From an uncultured Lachnospiraceae bacterium (lineage in GTDB: Bacteria > Bacillota > Clostridia > Lachnospirales > Lachnospiraceae), in assembly GCA_948473115.1 (NCBI GenBank), contig CAOKWI010000032.1:1-45327 (forward strand): DNA of 45,327 nucleotides, given 5' to 3'. This document shows, one piece after another, positions 1 through 9,678 of the stretch. Every line of letters starts with the position of its first letter. Position 1 is the stretch's first letter. The notes beneath the pieces were generated by a model that saw only the letters and a program-made list of their open reading frames with translations, made no database searches and was not told the DNA's origin. The position numbers were made by a program, and so were the translations under genes.

Positions 1-56
1 GTCCCTTCCTCCACAAACCCAAGCCGCCTGGCACGATCGGGGCTGAACTGTTACAT

Positions 57-84
57 TGCAACCGCACAGGAGGAAAAATTTTGA
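57..84. repeat. Right end of a dispersed repeat element (copy 1)
   Basis: The segment containing TTGCAACCGCACAGGAGG followed by AAAAATTTT recurs almost exactly near 11697-11724, at the right end of a repeat element. Only this end is shared; the sequence to its left (1-56) does not resemble the interior of the second copy. It may be the boundary of an element that extends beyond the window or the relic of one. Confidence 0.6.
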
Positions 85-186
85 TGACATAGAACATTAT
101 ATGTGATATATTTTTTAGAGTATAAACAATGGGATTGCAGCAGGGCATGTGGAATGTAAATAACATTGCGATATATAACAGCGTTT

Positions 187-246
187 TATGGAAACGCCAA
201 TTGACAGAAATATGACTAAAATAATCTGGCAGTCAGCGTTTCCCTG
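187..246. repeat. Inverted repeat upstream of the helicase gene
   Basis: GGAAACGC (190-197) and GCGTTTCC (236-243) form an inverted repeat about 38 nt apart, and GCGTTT/AAACGC around 181-197 can form a smaller alternative hairpin. The motif CAGCGTTTCCCT also occurs in hairpins near 19597 and, as CAGCATTTCCCT, near 21731, so this is probably a dispersed palindrome. A TTGACA at 201-206 lies inside the loop, but no well-spaced -10 box was found. Confidence 0.4.
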
Positions 247-272
247 AAAAAGATTACACTATAGGGGAGATT

Positions 273-3200
273 ATGGACAAAATAAAAAAGAATCAGGTTT
301 TGGAGATATTGAACTATTGGAAGACAATAGAGTTCCTGGGTCAAAATGATATTCCGGTAGAAAGTCTGGACAATAAAAAAACAGTAGAGGCAGTCAGGCA
401 TGGTAAAAAGGTCGGGAAAAGTAAGATTGAAATATTTTCGGAACTTACGATGCCCTATATTCAGATAGACGAAACAATAGAGAGTGACAAGATGAAGTAC
501 TCAGATTTTCCGGATATTGGAGAAACTGTGTTTTTTAGTGTCGGAAGAATCAATCGAAACCGTGTGGTTGAATATCTGGAGAAATATGTAGACAATCCGG
601 ACGCAAGCCCGGAGATTGCCTATCCTAAGGGATGTGCGATCGCGTGGTGCTCATTCAAAACGGATCATGAAGGTTTATACATACAGGACAGCTTTCAGCT
701 GTCACCGATTTTGTGGGCAGTTTCAATATGGGATAAGCGATGTGCCGGAGGTAAGGATGATTTCGTATTAAATGTACATGAGTACCGTGAAATAGTAAAA
801 CAAATGGATGGGGAACTGCAGACGAAGAATGTAAGTCAGTTTCTGGCGGCTGTCTATGAAAAGGTTTATCGGGAATGGGTCAGGGAACCTTTTGGGAAAG
901 CAGATAATGATGCCATTGGTTTTTTTGAATATAATAGATATGAAAATCAGGAGAAACGTGACAGGGATGAGACTCCGAAGGACTATGCGGATTTAGGAAG
1001 AAGCTATTTCTTAGACGATCTCATTCTTTTGACAAAGCTCATTGATTCGGGAGAATTTGGCGAAAAATGCGCCTATGAGGAGAAAGTCATTTCTTATATT
1101 CTGGCGGGGTATGAGAAGACGATGGGGATGGGAGATATGGCTCGTACCATCATTTCTTCCAAGGAAACAGCGTCTGATATGAGGAAGTTCTTTGAAGAAA
1201 TACTGGATGTAGAAAGGGCGCCGCTTGGAAAATGGCCGGCCAAGTACATGCCCGCACTAATGCAGCAGGTTGCCGTTAATATTGCTATAGACCAGGGAGA
1301 TCACACGCCGATATTTTCGGTAAACGGACCGCCGGGCACAGGGAAGACTACCCTGCTGAAGGAGATTGTGGCAAGTAACATTGTTGACAGGGCAATGCTT
1401 TTGGCTGAAAACGGACCAGATCCGGATACTCTTTTTGAGAAGCATTCCTTTCAGAAGGGTCCCCTGGAAGCCTATGGAAATTCATATTTTAAATATGCGC
1501 CTGGTTACTATTCCATGAAGAATGACAGGATAAATAATTATAGTATGCTGGTTGCATCCTGTAATAATGCAGCGGTAGAAAACATTACGATTGACCTGCC
1601 AAGGGGAAAAGATATTCTTGAGGGTCTGGAAGCGTCAAAAAATGATGATGCATCAGTAAAAAAAGGTCTTGATGAAATCCGGGATCTGTTTGATATTGAA
1701 AAATCCAAAGATGTTGAGACAATTGCGTTATATGGCAAAAGCCGGGAAGAAAAGGATATTTTCTTTACTCGGTATGCAAATAAGCTTCTTGGGGTGGAAG
1801 ACTGCTGGGGATTGGTTTCAGCCCCGTTTGGAAAACGCTCCAACATCAAAAAGTATTGCAATGCAGTATTAAGCCCTTTTCTGGAGGAATACCAATCAAA
1901 AGATACGCGGGCATATCACGGGCAAAGATATGCGGAGCAGCGGAAGCTTTTCTTAAAACAATATGAGTTGGTCGTGAATTTGAGGGAACAACTCGAGGAA
2001 TTATGCAGGGCAGGCAGAAATCTTTCTTTAGAATTGCAGGATCTGTCAGCGGAGGAATTATCACGGTTAATTTATGAATTGGAAGGGAAAAAGCAGCATT
2101 TTATCGACAAACTGAAAGCGGAACAGCGTGAAATCATGCAGCTGGAGGAATCAAGACCGAGGAGATTCTTTGCCAGGCATAAAAATACATCAACCAGGGA
2201 TGAACTGATTTCCAGATCAAAACAGGCTGTGGAGCAGATCGAAAGTTCATTGGCAGACATCGATAGAAAACTGGCAGATATTCGGAATTTGCAGGAATAT
2301 CATGCATTACTGAAGCAGTATTCTGACGGGGAGAGAAAGCTTACGCCTATTGACAGGGATTTTATGGGAAAATACCTATCGGATGATTTGGACCAGATAA
2401 CACAGGCACAGACCACTAATCCGTGGTTTACTGCACGGTATAATAGAGAGCGGGAAAAGCTGTTTCTATACGCCTGCAAGCTTCATAAGGAGTTCGTAAT
2501 ATCATCCAAGTGTGTGAGACACAATATTATTAATTTGATGATTGCCTGGAATATGTATGACGGGTGTGACGAGAGAATGCAGGATGCTGACCGGAAAGCG
2601 GCCATGCCATACTTGCTTCAGTCTTTATTTTTGTTGACTCCGGTCATTTCAACGACTTTTGCATCAGCGCAGACTTTCTTGGGCGATATTGAGGAAAGCG
2701 GAGTGCTTGGTACGTTGATAGTGGACGAGTCCGGTCAGGCGCAGCCGCAGATGGCTGTGGGTGCGATGTTCAGATGCCGGAAGGCGATGATCGTTGGAGA
2801 TCCAAAGCAGATTGAGCCGGTGGTGACGGCCGAGACAGATATGATAAAGCAATTGCTGTCTTCACAGATTTTATCCGGCTATAAGGATAAAAAGATATCT
2901 GTTCAGAGTTTCGCAGATTATCTGAATCCATTCGGGACTTTTCTGGGTGAGGATGAAGAAAAGGAATGGGTAGGGTGTCCATTGGTGGTGCACAGGCGTT
3001 GCATTGATCCGATGTATTCTATCTCCAATATTTTATCCTATGATGGAACAATGCGGCAGCAGACAGCAGAACCCAAAGCGGATAGGGCGGCTACATTTAT
3101 TCTTGCCCAAAGCTGCTGGATAGATGTTCAGGGGAGCGAAAATCCAGGAACAAAAGACCATTTTGTAAAAGCGCAGGGAGAGGTGGTTCTTAAATTATTA

Positions 3201-3710
3201 GAAGAAAAATTTAAAAAAGATCCAGGCGAAATCCCTAAGCTGTTTATTATTACGCCTTTTACATCTGTAAAAATGGGCATGATCGATATGATTAAAAATT
3301 CTGATTTTTACAGGAAGGAGCCCCGGGTAAAGAAGTGGCTGGATGACAATAATGTGGGAACGGTTCATACATTTCAGGGGCAGGGCACGGATGAAGTCAT
3401 TTTCCTCTTAGGGTGCGATAAAAACGCAACAGGGGCAGCAAACTGGGTGAACAGAAATATTGTAAATGTTGCCGTAACAAGGGCGAAATTTCGGATTTAC
3501 TTGGTTGGTGACAGGACTGTCTGGACATGTAAACCGGTTAAAGTGGCACGGGAGCGCACCGGAAATGTGACAGACGCTGACAAGTTGGACAATATCTTGT
3601 CGGCTTCCTGCCCCCGTTGTGGGAAAATGCTGGTCGAGAGAAACGGGAAAAACGGCAAATTTTGGGGATGTTCCGGATTCCCTGCATGCAGGTATACGAA
3701 ATCATTTTAA
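273..3710 (+). CDS. SF1 (Upf1-like) DNA/RNA helicase with C-terminal topoisomerase-type zinc ribbon
   Basis: The 1145-residue protein has a Walker A motif GPPGTGKT (352-359), a long insertion with charged helices (about 560-690), a Walker B LIVDESGQ (815-822), and late helicase motifs GTVHTFQGQ and VNVAVTRAK typical of the AAA_11/AAA_12 (Upf1/Dna2-like) superfamily 1 helicases. The last 33 residues are a four-cysteine zinc ribbon (C1113, C1116, C1133, C1139) like the C-terminal DNA-binding ribbons of type IA topoisomerases. It probably unwinds or translocates on nucleic acid; the substrate is unknown. The start is set by GGGGAG five bases upstream of ATG 273. The gene is AT-richer than the housekeeping genes to the right and lies 94 bp before sbcD in the same direction, so a shared role in DNA end processing or defence is possible but is inference. 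Confidence 0.8.
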   Translation: MDKIKKNQVLEILNYWKTIEFLGQNDIPVESLDNKKTVEAVRHGKKVGKSKIEIFSELTMPYIQIDETIESDKMKYSDFPDIGETVFFSVGRINRNRVVEYLEKYVDNPDASPEIAYPKGCAIAWCSFKTDHEGLYIQDSFQLSPILWAVSIWDKRCAGGKDDFVLNVHEYREIVKQMDGELQTKNVSQFLAAVYEKVYREWVREPFGKADNDAIGFFEYNRYENQEKRDRDETPKDYADLGRSYFLDDLILLTKLIDSGEFGEKCAYEEKVISYILAGYEKTMGMGDMARTIISSKETASDMRKFFEEILDVERAPLGKWPAKYMPALMQQVAVNIAIDQGDHTPIFSVNGPPGTGKTTLLKEIVASNIVDRAMLLAENGPDPDTLFEKHSFQKGPLEAYGNSYFKYAPGYYSMKNDRINNYSMLVASCNNAAVENITIDLPRGKDILEGLEASKNDDASVKKGLDEIRDLFDIEKSKDVETIALYGKSREEKDIFFTRYANKLLGVEDCWGLVSAPFGKRSNIKKYCNAVLSPFLEEYQSKDTRAYHGQRYAEQRKLFLKQYELVVNLREQLEELCRAGRNLSLELQDLSAEELSRLIYELEGKKQHFIDKLKAEQREIMQLEESRPRRFFARHKNTSTRDELISRSKQAVEQIESSLADIDRKLADIRNLQEYHALLKQYSDGERKLTPIDRDFMGKYLSDDLDQITQAQTTNPWFTARYNREREKLFLYACKLHKEFVISSKCVRHNIINLMIAWNMYDGCDERMQDADRKAAMPYLLQSLFLLTPVISTTFASAQTFLGDIEESGVLGTLIVDESGQAQPQMAVGAMFRCRKAMIVGDPKQIEPVVTAETDMIKQLLSSQILSGYKDKKISVQSFADYLNPFGTFLGEDEEKEWVGCPLVVHRRCIDPMYSISNILSYDGTMRQQTAEPKADRAATFILAQSCWIDVQGSENPGTKDHFVKAQGEVVLKLLEEKFKKDPGEIPKLFIITPFTSVKMGMIDMIKNSDFYRKEPRVKKWLDDNNVGTVHTFQGQGTDEVIFLLGCDKNATGAANWVNRNIVNVAVTRAKFRIYLVGDRTVWTCKPVKVARERTGNVTDADKLDNILSASCPRCGKMLVERNGKNGKFWGCSGFPACRYTKSF

Positions 3711-3804
3711 GGAAATGTAAAAATCCAAACTGTGTAAACGTTTTGAAGCGCTGATGACGAAACAGAAATTACGGAAGAAGACTTTCGGGGTAGGAAGGGA
3801 AAGC

Positions 3805-4962
3805 ATGAAATTTCTACATTTAGGCGATCTGCACCTGGGAAAGACGCTGGGTGATTTTGATTTGATTGAGGATCAGAGGTATATCCTTGACCAGATTCTC
3901 CATATCGCAGATAAAGAATCCATAGACGGCGTGCTGGTCGCCGGGGATGTGTATGACAAATCCATTCCCAGCGAGGCGGCCACGCGGCTTTTGGATTATT
4001 TCCTGGTCGAACTGGCTAAAAAAGGAATAAAGGTATTTATGGTGAGCGGCAACCATGATTCGGATGACCGTCTGAACTTCGGAAGCGCTCTGTTTGCATC
4101 CAATCAGATCTTCATATCGGCTGTCTTTGACGGAACGTTGCCTAAACAGAGCCTTGCCGACGGCGATACAGAGATTGATATCTATATGCTGCCGTTCGTG
4201 AAGGCTTCCCAGGTAAGGCATTATTTCCCGGAAGAGACCATAGAGAACTATGATGCTGCTGTCCGAACCGTTATAAAAAATACTCCCATAAACAGGAACC
4301 ATAAGAATATCCTGGTGGCACATCAGTTTGTAGCAGGAAAGGGAGAGGATCCTGCACTTGCGGGTTCTGAAGGCGTTGGGACACAGAGTGTGGGCACGGT
4401 TGAAAAAATAGGATATGACTGCTTTGACGAGTTTGACTACGTGGCATTAGGCCATATCCACTCGTCTCAGGGAGTGGGAAGGGATGAGATCCGATATGCC
4501 GGCTCTCCCCTGAAATATTCGCTCAGCGAGGCGAATAACGAAAAGTCGGTTCCCCTGATTACGGTATCGGCAGGGGAAGGGGTCAGGATAGAACTTATTC
4601 CCTTAAAGCCCATGCGGGATATGAGACACATAAAGGGGACTCTGAAGGAACTGCTGGATCAAAAGAATATAAAGGCACCGGAGGATTTCATTTATGCAAC
4701 CCTGACGGATGAGGATATCGTCAATGACGCAATGGGAATTTTCCAGCAGGTATATCCGAATACCGTCCGGATTGATTATGACAATTCCCATACGAGGGAG
4801 ATTGAGCAGGTAGATATCAGCGGGATGGCCGAAAACAAATCATTCTCCGAACTGATCGGAGACTTTTACAGGCTGATGTACGGCTGTGAGATGACAGAAG
4901 AAGAAATGGATGTCATGAGGACGGCAGCAAGGGAGGCAGGTGTCATAAATGAAGCCGATTAA
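3805..4962 (+). CDS. sbcD: Exonuclease SbcCD subunit D (Mre11-like nuclease)
   Basis: SbcD is the calcineurin-like phosphoesterase nuclease of the SbcCD (Rad50-Mre11 type) complex, which cuts hairpins and processes DNA ends. The sequence opens with KFLHLGDLHLGKTL and contains GDVYD, GNHD and GHIH, the metal-binding motifs of the family, followed by the usual C-terminal capping region; 385 residues is normal. I chose ATG 3805, preceded by AAGGGA, rather than the in-frame ATG at 3754, because homologues begin with this beta strand. The stop overlaps the start of sbcC by 14 bases, so the two are translationally coupled. In a genome crowded with perfect palindromes a hairpin nuclease has obvious substrates, though that link is inference. 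Confidence 0.93.
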   Translation: MKFLHLGDLHLGKTLGDFDLIEDQRYILDQILHIADKESIDGVLVAGDVYDKSIPSEAATRLLDYFLVELAKKGIKVFMVSGNHDSDDRLNFGSALFASNQIFISAVFDGTLPKQSLADGDTEIDIYMLPFVKASQVRHYFPEETIENYDAAVRTVIKNTPINRNHKNILVAHQFVAGKGEDPALAGSEGVGTQSVGTVEKIGYDCFDEFDYVALGHIHSSQGVGRDEIRYAGSPLKYSLSEANNEKSVPLITVSAGEGVRIELIPLKPMRDMRHIKGTLKELLDQKNIKAPEDFIYATLTDEDIVNDAMGIFQQVYPNTVRIDYDNSHTREIEQVDISGMAENKSFSELIGDFYRLMYGCEMTEEEMDVMRTAAREAGVINEAD

Positions 4963-7900
4963 ATTAATCATAAGCGCAATTGGCCCCTATGCCGGGGAAG
5001 TTCCGGCAATCGAATTTGCTGCCTTTGAGGAAAAGGGATTATTTCTAATATCCGGGGACACCGGTGCGGGGAAAACCACCATATTTGATGCCATCTGCTT
5101 TGCATTATATGGAACCACCAGCGGAACATACCGAGATACGAAAAATCTGAGAAGCGAATACGCCGATAAAAAGACCGAGAGTTATGTGGACTTTTATTTT
5201 TCTCATCAGGGGCGTGAATTTCATGTCTGGAGGCAGCCCTCTTATGAAAGGGAAAAGCTTCGCGGCTCCGGTGTGATAGTAGAGAAGGAAAAGGCGGTTT
5301 TGCAGGAAGAAGACCAGGCGCCCATAGAAGGTCTGACACAGGTGAACAAGGCCATAAATGAACTGCTGCATATCGATGAGAAGCAGTTTAAACAGATTGT
5401 GATGATCGCCCAGGGGGAATTCTGGGATTTGCTGAATGCGAAAACGGAGCAGAGGACGGAGATACTGCGCACTATTTTTATGACCAATGGCTATAAAAAT
5501 ATAGAATACAGATTAAAGGATCGGATGGACGCAAGCGGCAGGATCAGGACAGAGGCTGAAAACAGTATTATTCAGCATTTTGGGGATGTGTCGGCAAGTG
5601 CGGAGGACGTGCTTTTTGACGAATTGGAGGAACTCAAGGGCAGGGCGGGACGATCCGGGAGTGCGTGGAACCTGGAGGAAATCTTAAGTCTGGTGGAACG
5701 CCTGATTCTGTCGGAAAAAGAAAATTTAAAGCGGATGAAGGCAGACTTGAACAAAGCAGAGACCGAACTAAAGAAGAACAATAAGGAACTTGTGCTTGCC
5801 AAGACCAATAACGATTTCATTGAGAAAAGGGACCGGCTTGAAAAGGAAAAAGAGGAGCTTGAGAATAGAAAGACAGAAATAGATGAAATCAGCCGGCTTT
5901 TGGACAGGCAGAAGAAAGCCACCCGCAAGGTAAACCCGTCTTATGCCGCCTGGAGACAAAAGCGCGATGAAATATTCCTGACCCAAAAGCAGATTAAAGC
6001 AACAGAATCCAATCTGGAGACGGCTGAGGCGGCTGCCAGGCAGGCGAAAGACGCATTGGACAATGCCAGGAAACTGGAGCCGGAGGCTGACAGATTAAAG
6101 CAGACGATCAGCAGGATTGACGAGGAGGAACAGAAATATCAGCAGAGGGAGGATCTCGAAAAAAAGCGAAAAGGACTTGGGGAACTGGAGCAAAGGATCA
6201 GCACAGAGGAAGCAGCGTTAAAGGAACGCGAGCAAACCCTTAAGGAGAACATAAAAGTCCTCAACAGGACAGTCAAAGAATTAAAAGAGAGACCGGCTGA
6301 ACTGATAGCGGCAGAAAACGAGGGAGAAAAGCTTAAGGAGTTCCAGGAGGAATTAGGGACAATCATAGAGGATCAGATTCCGGAAAGGGAAAAAAGGGAA
6401 AAGGAGTTTTCCAAAAAACAGAAAGCTTTTTTGACTGCGCGCAGCAAATATGAAGAAGTAAGCGTCAGAAGAGTAGAGGCTGAGCGTGCCCTGGAAGACA
6501 GCAGGGCCGGTATCCTGGCGGAAAAACTTGTGGAAGGAGAGAAGTGCCCGGTGTGTGGATCCGTGCATCATCCGGAGCCGGCCAGGCTGAAGGAGGCGTC
6601 GATTTCAGAGGCGGATTTCAAAAAACTCCAGGAAGAAGAGTCCGGGCTTCAGGAGAAAAAGAACCATGCAAATACGGAAGCAGAAATAGCGAAGAGATCC
6701 CTGGAGGAATACGAGGGACAGCTTAGGATAACGATACGGGACTGCATAGGAAATCCGTTCCTGGGCTGCATGGAGGTCCCGCTTCCGGACATGGACAGGG
6801 AGGAAGCGTCTTTCGAGGAACTGATCGAGGCAGTCAGGGAAGCGAAAACACTGGTTGAGGCGATGGCGAAGGAGAATCATAAAAAATGTCTTTCCCTGGA
6901 TAAGGATTGCAAGGCACTTAAAAAGGCCGAAAAAGATCTCGAAGCCGCACAGGGAGATGAAACGGAGAAGCTTCATTCAGATAAAGAAGCGCTCAGCGAA
7001 AATAAGCAGAAAATGAAACAGGAAATGGCGGAAATAAAAACCATTTTAAAGACGCTTGAGAACCTGAGTTTCTCCGATTGGAAAACGGCCCAAAAAGAGA
7101 GAAAGCAGGCAGAGACGAAGAAAAATAAGATATTAGATGATATCACGAGGGCAGAGGAGGAAAAGAAAAAAGCTGACACGGATGCCACCGCCGTAACATC
7201 AGAGTTAAAAACGTTGAGGGGCAGCCTGAAACAGCAGGAAAAGGATGAGGAAGCCCTGCGGAAGAAGCTGGATCAGGAAATCGGTGCAAACGGATTCTCT
7301 TCTGTGGAGGAAATGCTGGGATTTGTTGTGGATGAGGATGCCATCACGTCATCGGACAAGGCAATGAATGAATACCGTCAGGCCGTTGAAACAAATCGGA
7401 AGCAGCTTTCAGATGCCAGGGCGGATGCAAAAGGGAAAAAACCGATAGATATTGCGGAATTAAAGGCTGTATGTGAGGAACAGGGCGCAAATGTAGACTT
7501 GATCAGGAAAAACTGTCACAATAGCGAAAGCAGGATCAAGGCGAATGAAGAGAAACAAAAGAGCATTCTTGACAAAAGGGAAGAACTGGAAAAAGCAAAG
7601 AAAGAAAATATAACCTGTAGACGGCTTTATGACCTGGTCAGAGGAACTACCGGAAAGGGAAAGATTACACTGGAGCAGTACATACAGGCTGCGGGGTTTG
7701 ACGGGATTATCGCCGCTGCAAACAGGCGTCTGCTGCCCATGAGCAACGGGCAGTATGAGCTGTACCGCCAGGAGGATTCCCTTGGCAGGAAAAGTAATAC
7801 TTTCCTGGATCTTGAGGTACTGGATAACTATACGGGACACAGAAGACCTGTGGGAAACCTGTCCGGCGGGGAAAGCTTTAAGGCCTCGCTGAGTCTTGCC

Positions 7901-8155
7901 CTGGGACTGTCTGATACCGTGTCGTCCAATCTTGGGGGCATACAGATGGATGCACTCTTTGTGGATGAAGGCTTTGGGACGCTGGATCGGAAATCGATTG
8001 ACAGTGCCATGGAGATATTGATCAACCTGACGGGAACCAACAAGCTGGTGGGAATCATCAGCCACAGGGAGGAATTGATGGAGAATATCCCGCAGCAGAT
8101 CAAGGTCAGGAAGACAAAGGATGGAAGTCAGATTACGGTGGAGTGCGGTTTATAG
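4949..8155 (+). CDS. sbcC: Exonuclease SbcCD subunit C (Rad50-like ATPase)
   Basis: This 1068-residue SMC/Rad50-type ATPase has a Walker A GDTGAGKTT near residue 36, long charged coiled-coil arms, a central zinc hook C533-P-V-C536, a signature motif LSGGESFKASL and a Walker B DALFVDEGFGTLD near the C-terminus. The two ATPase halves clamp DNA and gate the SbcD nuclease. Length and domain order are normal. The ATG at 4949 lies inside the last codons of sbcD. No terminator was seen before the next gene, whose start follows after about 50 bases. Confidence 0.95.
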   Translation: MKPIKLIISAIGPYAGEVPAIEFAAFEEKGLFLISGDTGAGKTTIFDAICFALYGTTSGTYRDTKNLRSEYADKKTESYVDFYFSHQGREFHVWRQPSYEREKLRGSGVIVEKEKAVLQEEDQAPIEGLTQVNKAINELLHIDEKQFKQIVMIAQGEFWDLLNAKTEQRTEILRTIFMTNGYKNIEYRLKDRMDASGRIRTEAENSIIQHFGDVSASAEDVLFDELEELKGRAGRSGSAWNLEEILSLVERLILSEKENLKRMKADLNKAETELKKNNKELVLAKTNNDFIEKRDRLEKEKEELENRKTEIDEISRLLDRQKKATRKVNPSYAAWRQKRDEIFLTQKQIKATESNLETAEAAARQAKDALDNARKLEPEADRLKQTISRIDEEEQKYQQREDLEKKRKGLGELEQRISTEEAALKEREQTLKENIKVLNRTVKELKERPAELIAAENEGEKLKEFQEELGTIIEDQIPEREKREKEFSKKQKAFLTARSKYEEVSVRRVEAERALEDSRAGILAEKLVEGEKCPVCGSVHHPEPARLKEASISEADFKKLQEEESGLQEKKNHANTEAEIAKRSLEEYEGQLRITIRDCIGNPFLGCMEVPLPDMDREEASFEELIEAVREAKTLVEAMAKENHKKCLSLDKDCKALKKAEKDLEAAQGDETEKLHSDKEALSENKQKMKQEMAEIKTILKTLENLSFSDWKTAQKERKQAETKKNKILDDITRAEEEKKKADTDATAVTSELKTLRGSLKQQEKDEEALRKKLDQEIGANGFSSVEEMLGFVVDEDAITSSDKAMNEYRQAVETNRKQLSDARADAKGKKPIDIAELKAVCEEQGANVDLIRKNCHNSESRIKANEEKQKSILDKREELEKAKKENITCRRLYDLVRGTTGKGKITLEQYIQAAGFDGIIAAANRRLLPMSNGQYELYRQEDSLGRKSNTFLDLEVLDNYTGHRRPVGNLSGGESFKASLSLALGLSDTVSSNLGGIQMDALFVDEGFGTLDRKSIDSAMEILINLTGTNKLVGIISHREELMENIPQQIKVRKTKDGSQITVECGL

Positions 8156-8204
8156 ACAGGTAATATTTTCATGGAAATACTGGAGCGTGTTTTGGGGGGG
8201 GAAT

Positions 8205-9275
8205 ATGAAACAAAAAAAGAAGAAAATAATCCTTCGGGTTATCGTAGGGATTGGAATGGCTTTGCTGATTATTGTAATTGTAGTGCTTGTATTGTTTAGA
8301 AATGAATTGCGCTCCCTTATGTCATTGGAAAAGGTTGATGATTACGGAATGTATCAAATGACCTATTACGGCGATTATGGATTTGATGAATTTCTGGAAA
8401 TTGGTGCTGAAAATGATGCAGACATTGAAGCATTTGTAACAAAAAGGTTGTTGAAAGGACTGCCAATAAATTTGGGTGTTACAGGAGATGGTTGCACAGC
8501 CTTTGTTGTAAAAAATGAGAATGGCGATATTTTGTTTGGAAGAAATTTTGATTTTTTATATGCTCCGTCTTTACAACTTTATACTGCACCCAATAATGGC
8601 TATGCTTCGGTTTCTACGGTCAATCTTGCTTTTGCGGGATATACCGAGGACACTTTACCCAGCGGTTCAATTTTTGACGATTTCTTGACGTTGGCTGCAC
8701 CATTTCTTCCTTTTGACGGCATGAATGAGAAAGGGCTTGCGATTGCTTTGCTTGCAGTACCAGAAGCGGAAGTCCCATATAATCCCGATAAAGTAACATT
8801 AAATACCACCACAGCAATCCGGCTTGTACTTGATAAAGCGGCCACAGTGGAAGAAGCCATTGAATTGTTAAAACAATACAATATATATTTTTCCGGAGGT
8901 ATCGAGTGCCATTATTTGATTGCTGATGCAAGTGGATATTCTGTAATCGTGGAATATGTAAATGAAGAACTTTGTGTCGTTGAAGCAGAGGACGAATATC
9001 AAATTGCATCTAATTTTATTGCCTATAACGAATTGGATATTGGAGAAGGATTTACTGAATTTGAACGCTTTGACAGAGTGCAAAATGCGATAGAAACGAA
9101 TAACGGTATGCTTGAAGCAAATCAGGCAGTTCAATTATTGGCTGATGTCGGTGTATTTGATGGAAATACAGACAAATTACAATGGAGCGTTCTGTATAAT
9201 CTCACAACTGGCTGCGGAAAGATTTTTGCTAATCGGAAAACGGATCATATCATAGGATTTAAGCTGGATCATTGA
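8205..9275 (+). CDS. Membrane-anchored linear amide C-N hydrolase (Ntn hydrolase, choloylglycine hydrolase/C45-like)
   Basis: The 356-residue product starts with a basic stretch and one hydrophobic helix (about 8-31), so it is an N-terminally anchored or secreted protein. The following region carries GDGCTAFVVKNENGD and FGRNFDF, typical of Ntn hydrolases that cleave linear amides (acyl-AAT, C45 and bile-salt-hydrolase-like families), then MNEKGLAIALL and TTTAIRLVLDKA. The presumed nucleophile is Cys97, which would have to become N-terminal by cleavage after Gly96. The start is ATG 8205 after a run of seven G; an upstream in-frame ATG at 8121 lies within sbcC and is rejected. Substrate cannot be read from sequence: bile-acid conjugates, N-acyl amides or peptide-like compounds are all possible. 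It is AT-richer than most of the window. Confidence 0.75.
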   Translation: MKQKKKKIILRVIVGIGMALLIIVIVVLVLFRNELRSLMSLEKVDDYGMYQMTYYGDYGFDEFLEIGAENDADIEAFVTKRLLKGLPINLGVTGDGCTAFVVKNENGDILFGRNFDFLYAPSLQLYTAPNNGYASVSTVNLAFAGYTEDTLPSGSIFDDFLTLAAPFLPFDGMNEKGLAIALLAVPEAEVPYNPDKVTLNTTTAIRLVLDKAATVEEAIELLKQYNIYFSGGIECHYLIADASGYSVIVEYVNEELCVVEAEDEYQIASNFIAYNELDIGEGFTEFERFDRVQNAIETNNGMLEANQAVQLLADVGVFDGNTDKLQWSVLYNLTTGCGKIFANRKTDHIIGFKLDH

Positions 9276-9341
9276 TATTGATAAAAACCTCTCCGTTGTC
9301 TATAATAATAGGCATAATAAAATGAAAATGTAAGAGAAATA

Positions 9342-9370
9342 TTGCAATTATCTGTCCCGCGTGCTATAGT
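9342..9370 (+). promoter_or_regulatory. Promoter of the argS leader
   Basis: TTGCAA (9342-9347) and TATAGT (9365-9370) are separated by exactly 17 bases. Transcription would start near 9377, about 28 bases before the leader-peptide ATG, which fits a leader-controlled unit. Confidence 0.6.
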
Positions 9371-9404
9371 TGCTATTATCAAATCAATGGGGATAATGGA
9401 TAGT

Positions 9405-9464
9405 ATGAATACATTTTGTAATAACAGCTTAAGACGCAGAGAAAGAAGACGCAAGTTCTTGTAA
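9405..9464 (+). CDS. Arginine-rich leader peptide of argS
   Basis: A 19-codon open frame encodes MNTFCNNSLRRRERRRKFL, with Arg at six of seven successive codons (AGA CGC AGA GAA AGA AGA CGC, 9432-9452). It ends in TAA at 9462-9464. In-frame ATGs at 9396 and 9387 are alternative starts; GGGGAT at 9389-9394 is a possible weak ribosome binding site for ATG 9405. The frame sits between a promoter and a set of alternative hairpins ending in a terminator directly upstream of arginyl-tRNA synthetase. This is the layout of a ribosome-stalling attenuator that senses charged tRNA-Arg, comparable in logic to pheM before pheST in enteric bacteria. Confidence 0.7.
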   Translation: MNTFCNNSLRRRERRRKFL

Positions 9465-9589
9465 TCATTGTTTTCCGCATGGTTACAAGGATGTACGTCT
9501 TGTTTCTGTGCGGTTGCTGTTTATAAATGTTGTAGATACAGAACCGCAATAGATTTAGCAGAAGCTACTTCCATTGCGGTTCTTTTTTA
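9446..9589 (+). promoter_or_regulatory. Transcription attenuator of argS (alternative hairpins)
   Basis: Four helices can be drawn. Helix 1:2 pairs 9458-9468 with 9479-9489 (11 pairs including the leader stop codon, one G-T), with an outer helix 9446-9451/9496-9501. Helix 2:3 pairs 9475-9479 with 9509-9513 and 9485-9489 with 9499-9503. Helix 3:4 (antiterminator) pairs GCGGTT plus CTGT (9510-9520, one bulge) with ACAG plus AACCGC (9538-9547). Helix 4:5 is the terminator. Predicted logic: ribosomes stalled at Arg codons leave 1:2 intact, freeing 3 to pair with 4, so argS is read. Ribosomes that reach the stop codon cover strand 1, 2:3 forms, and the terminator folds. Confidence 0.65.
9540..9589 (+). 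terminator. Attenuator terminator before argS
   Basis: A perfect 11-bp stem, AGAACCGCAAT (9540-9550) with ATTGCGGTTCT (9573-9583), is followed by an uninterrupted T run. Its 5' arm is the same strand that the antiterminator uses. Confidence 0.85.
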
Positions 9590-9678
9590 TCTTTTAGAAA
9601 ATTTCGTCCTGGCAGAAATTGTCTCGCAGGGGCAATTTATTATCTATTAACAAATAATCAGAATCTATGGAGGTTGCT

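Noticed and set aside
9540..9589. T-box for argS
   Set aside because: The T-box core AGGGTGGNACCGC is absent; the ACCGC here belongs to a simple terminator arm, and the Arg-codon leader explains the layout better.
9468..9650. Open frame of 60 codons after the Arg leader peptide
   Set aside because: It runs through the attenuator hairpins and terminator, lacks a ribosome binding site, and its sequence is explained by the alternative stems.
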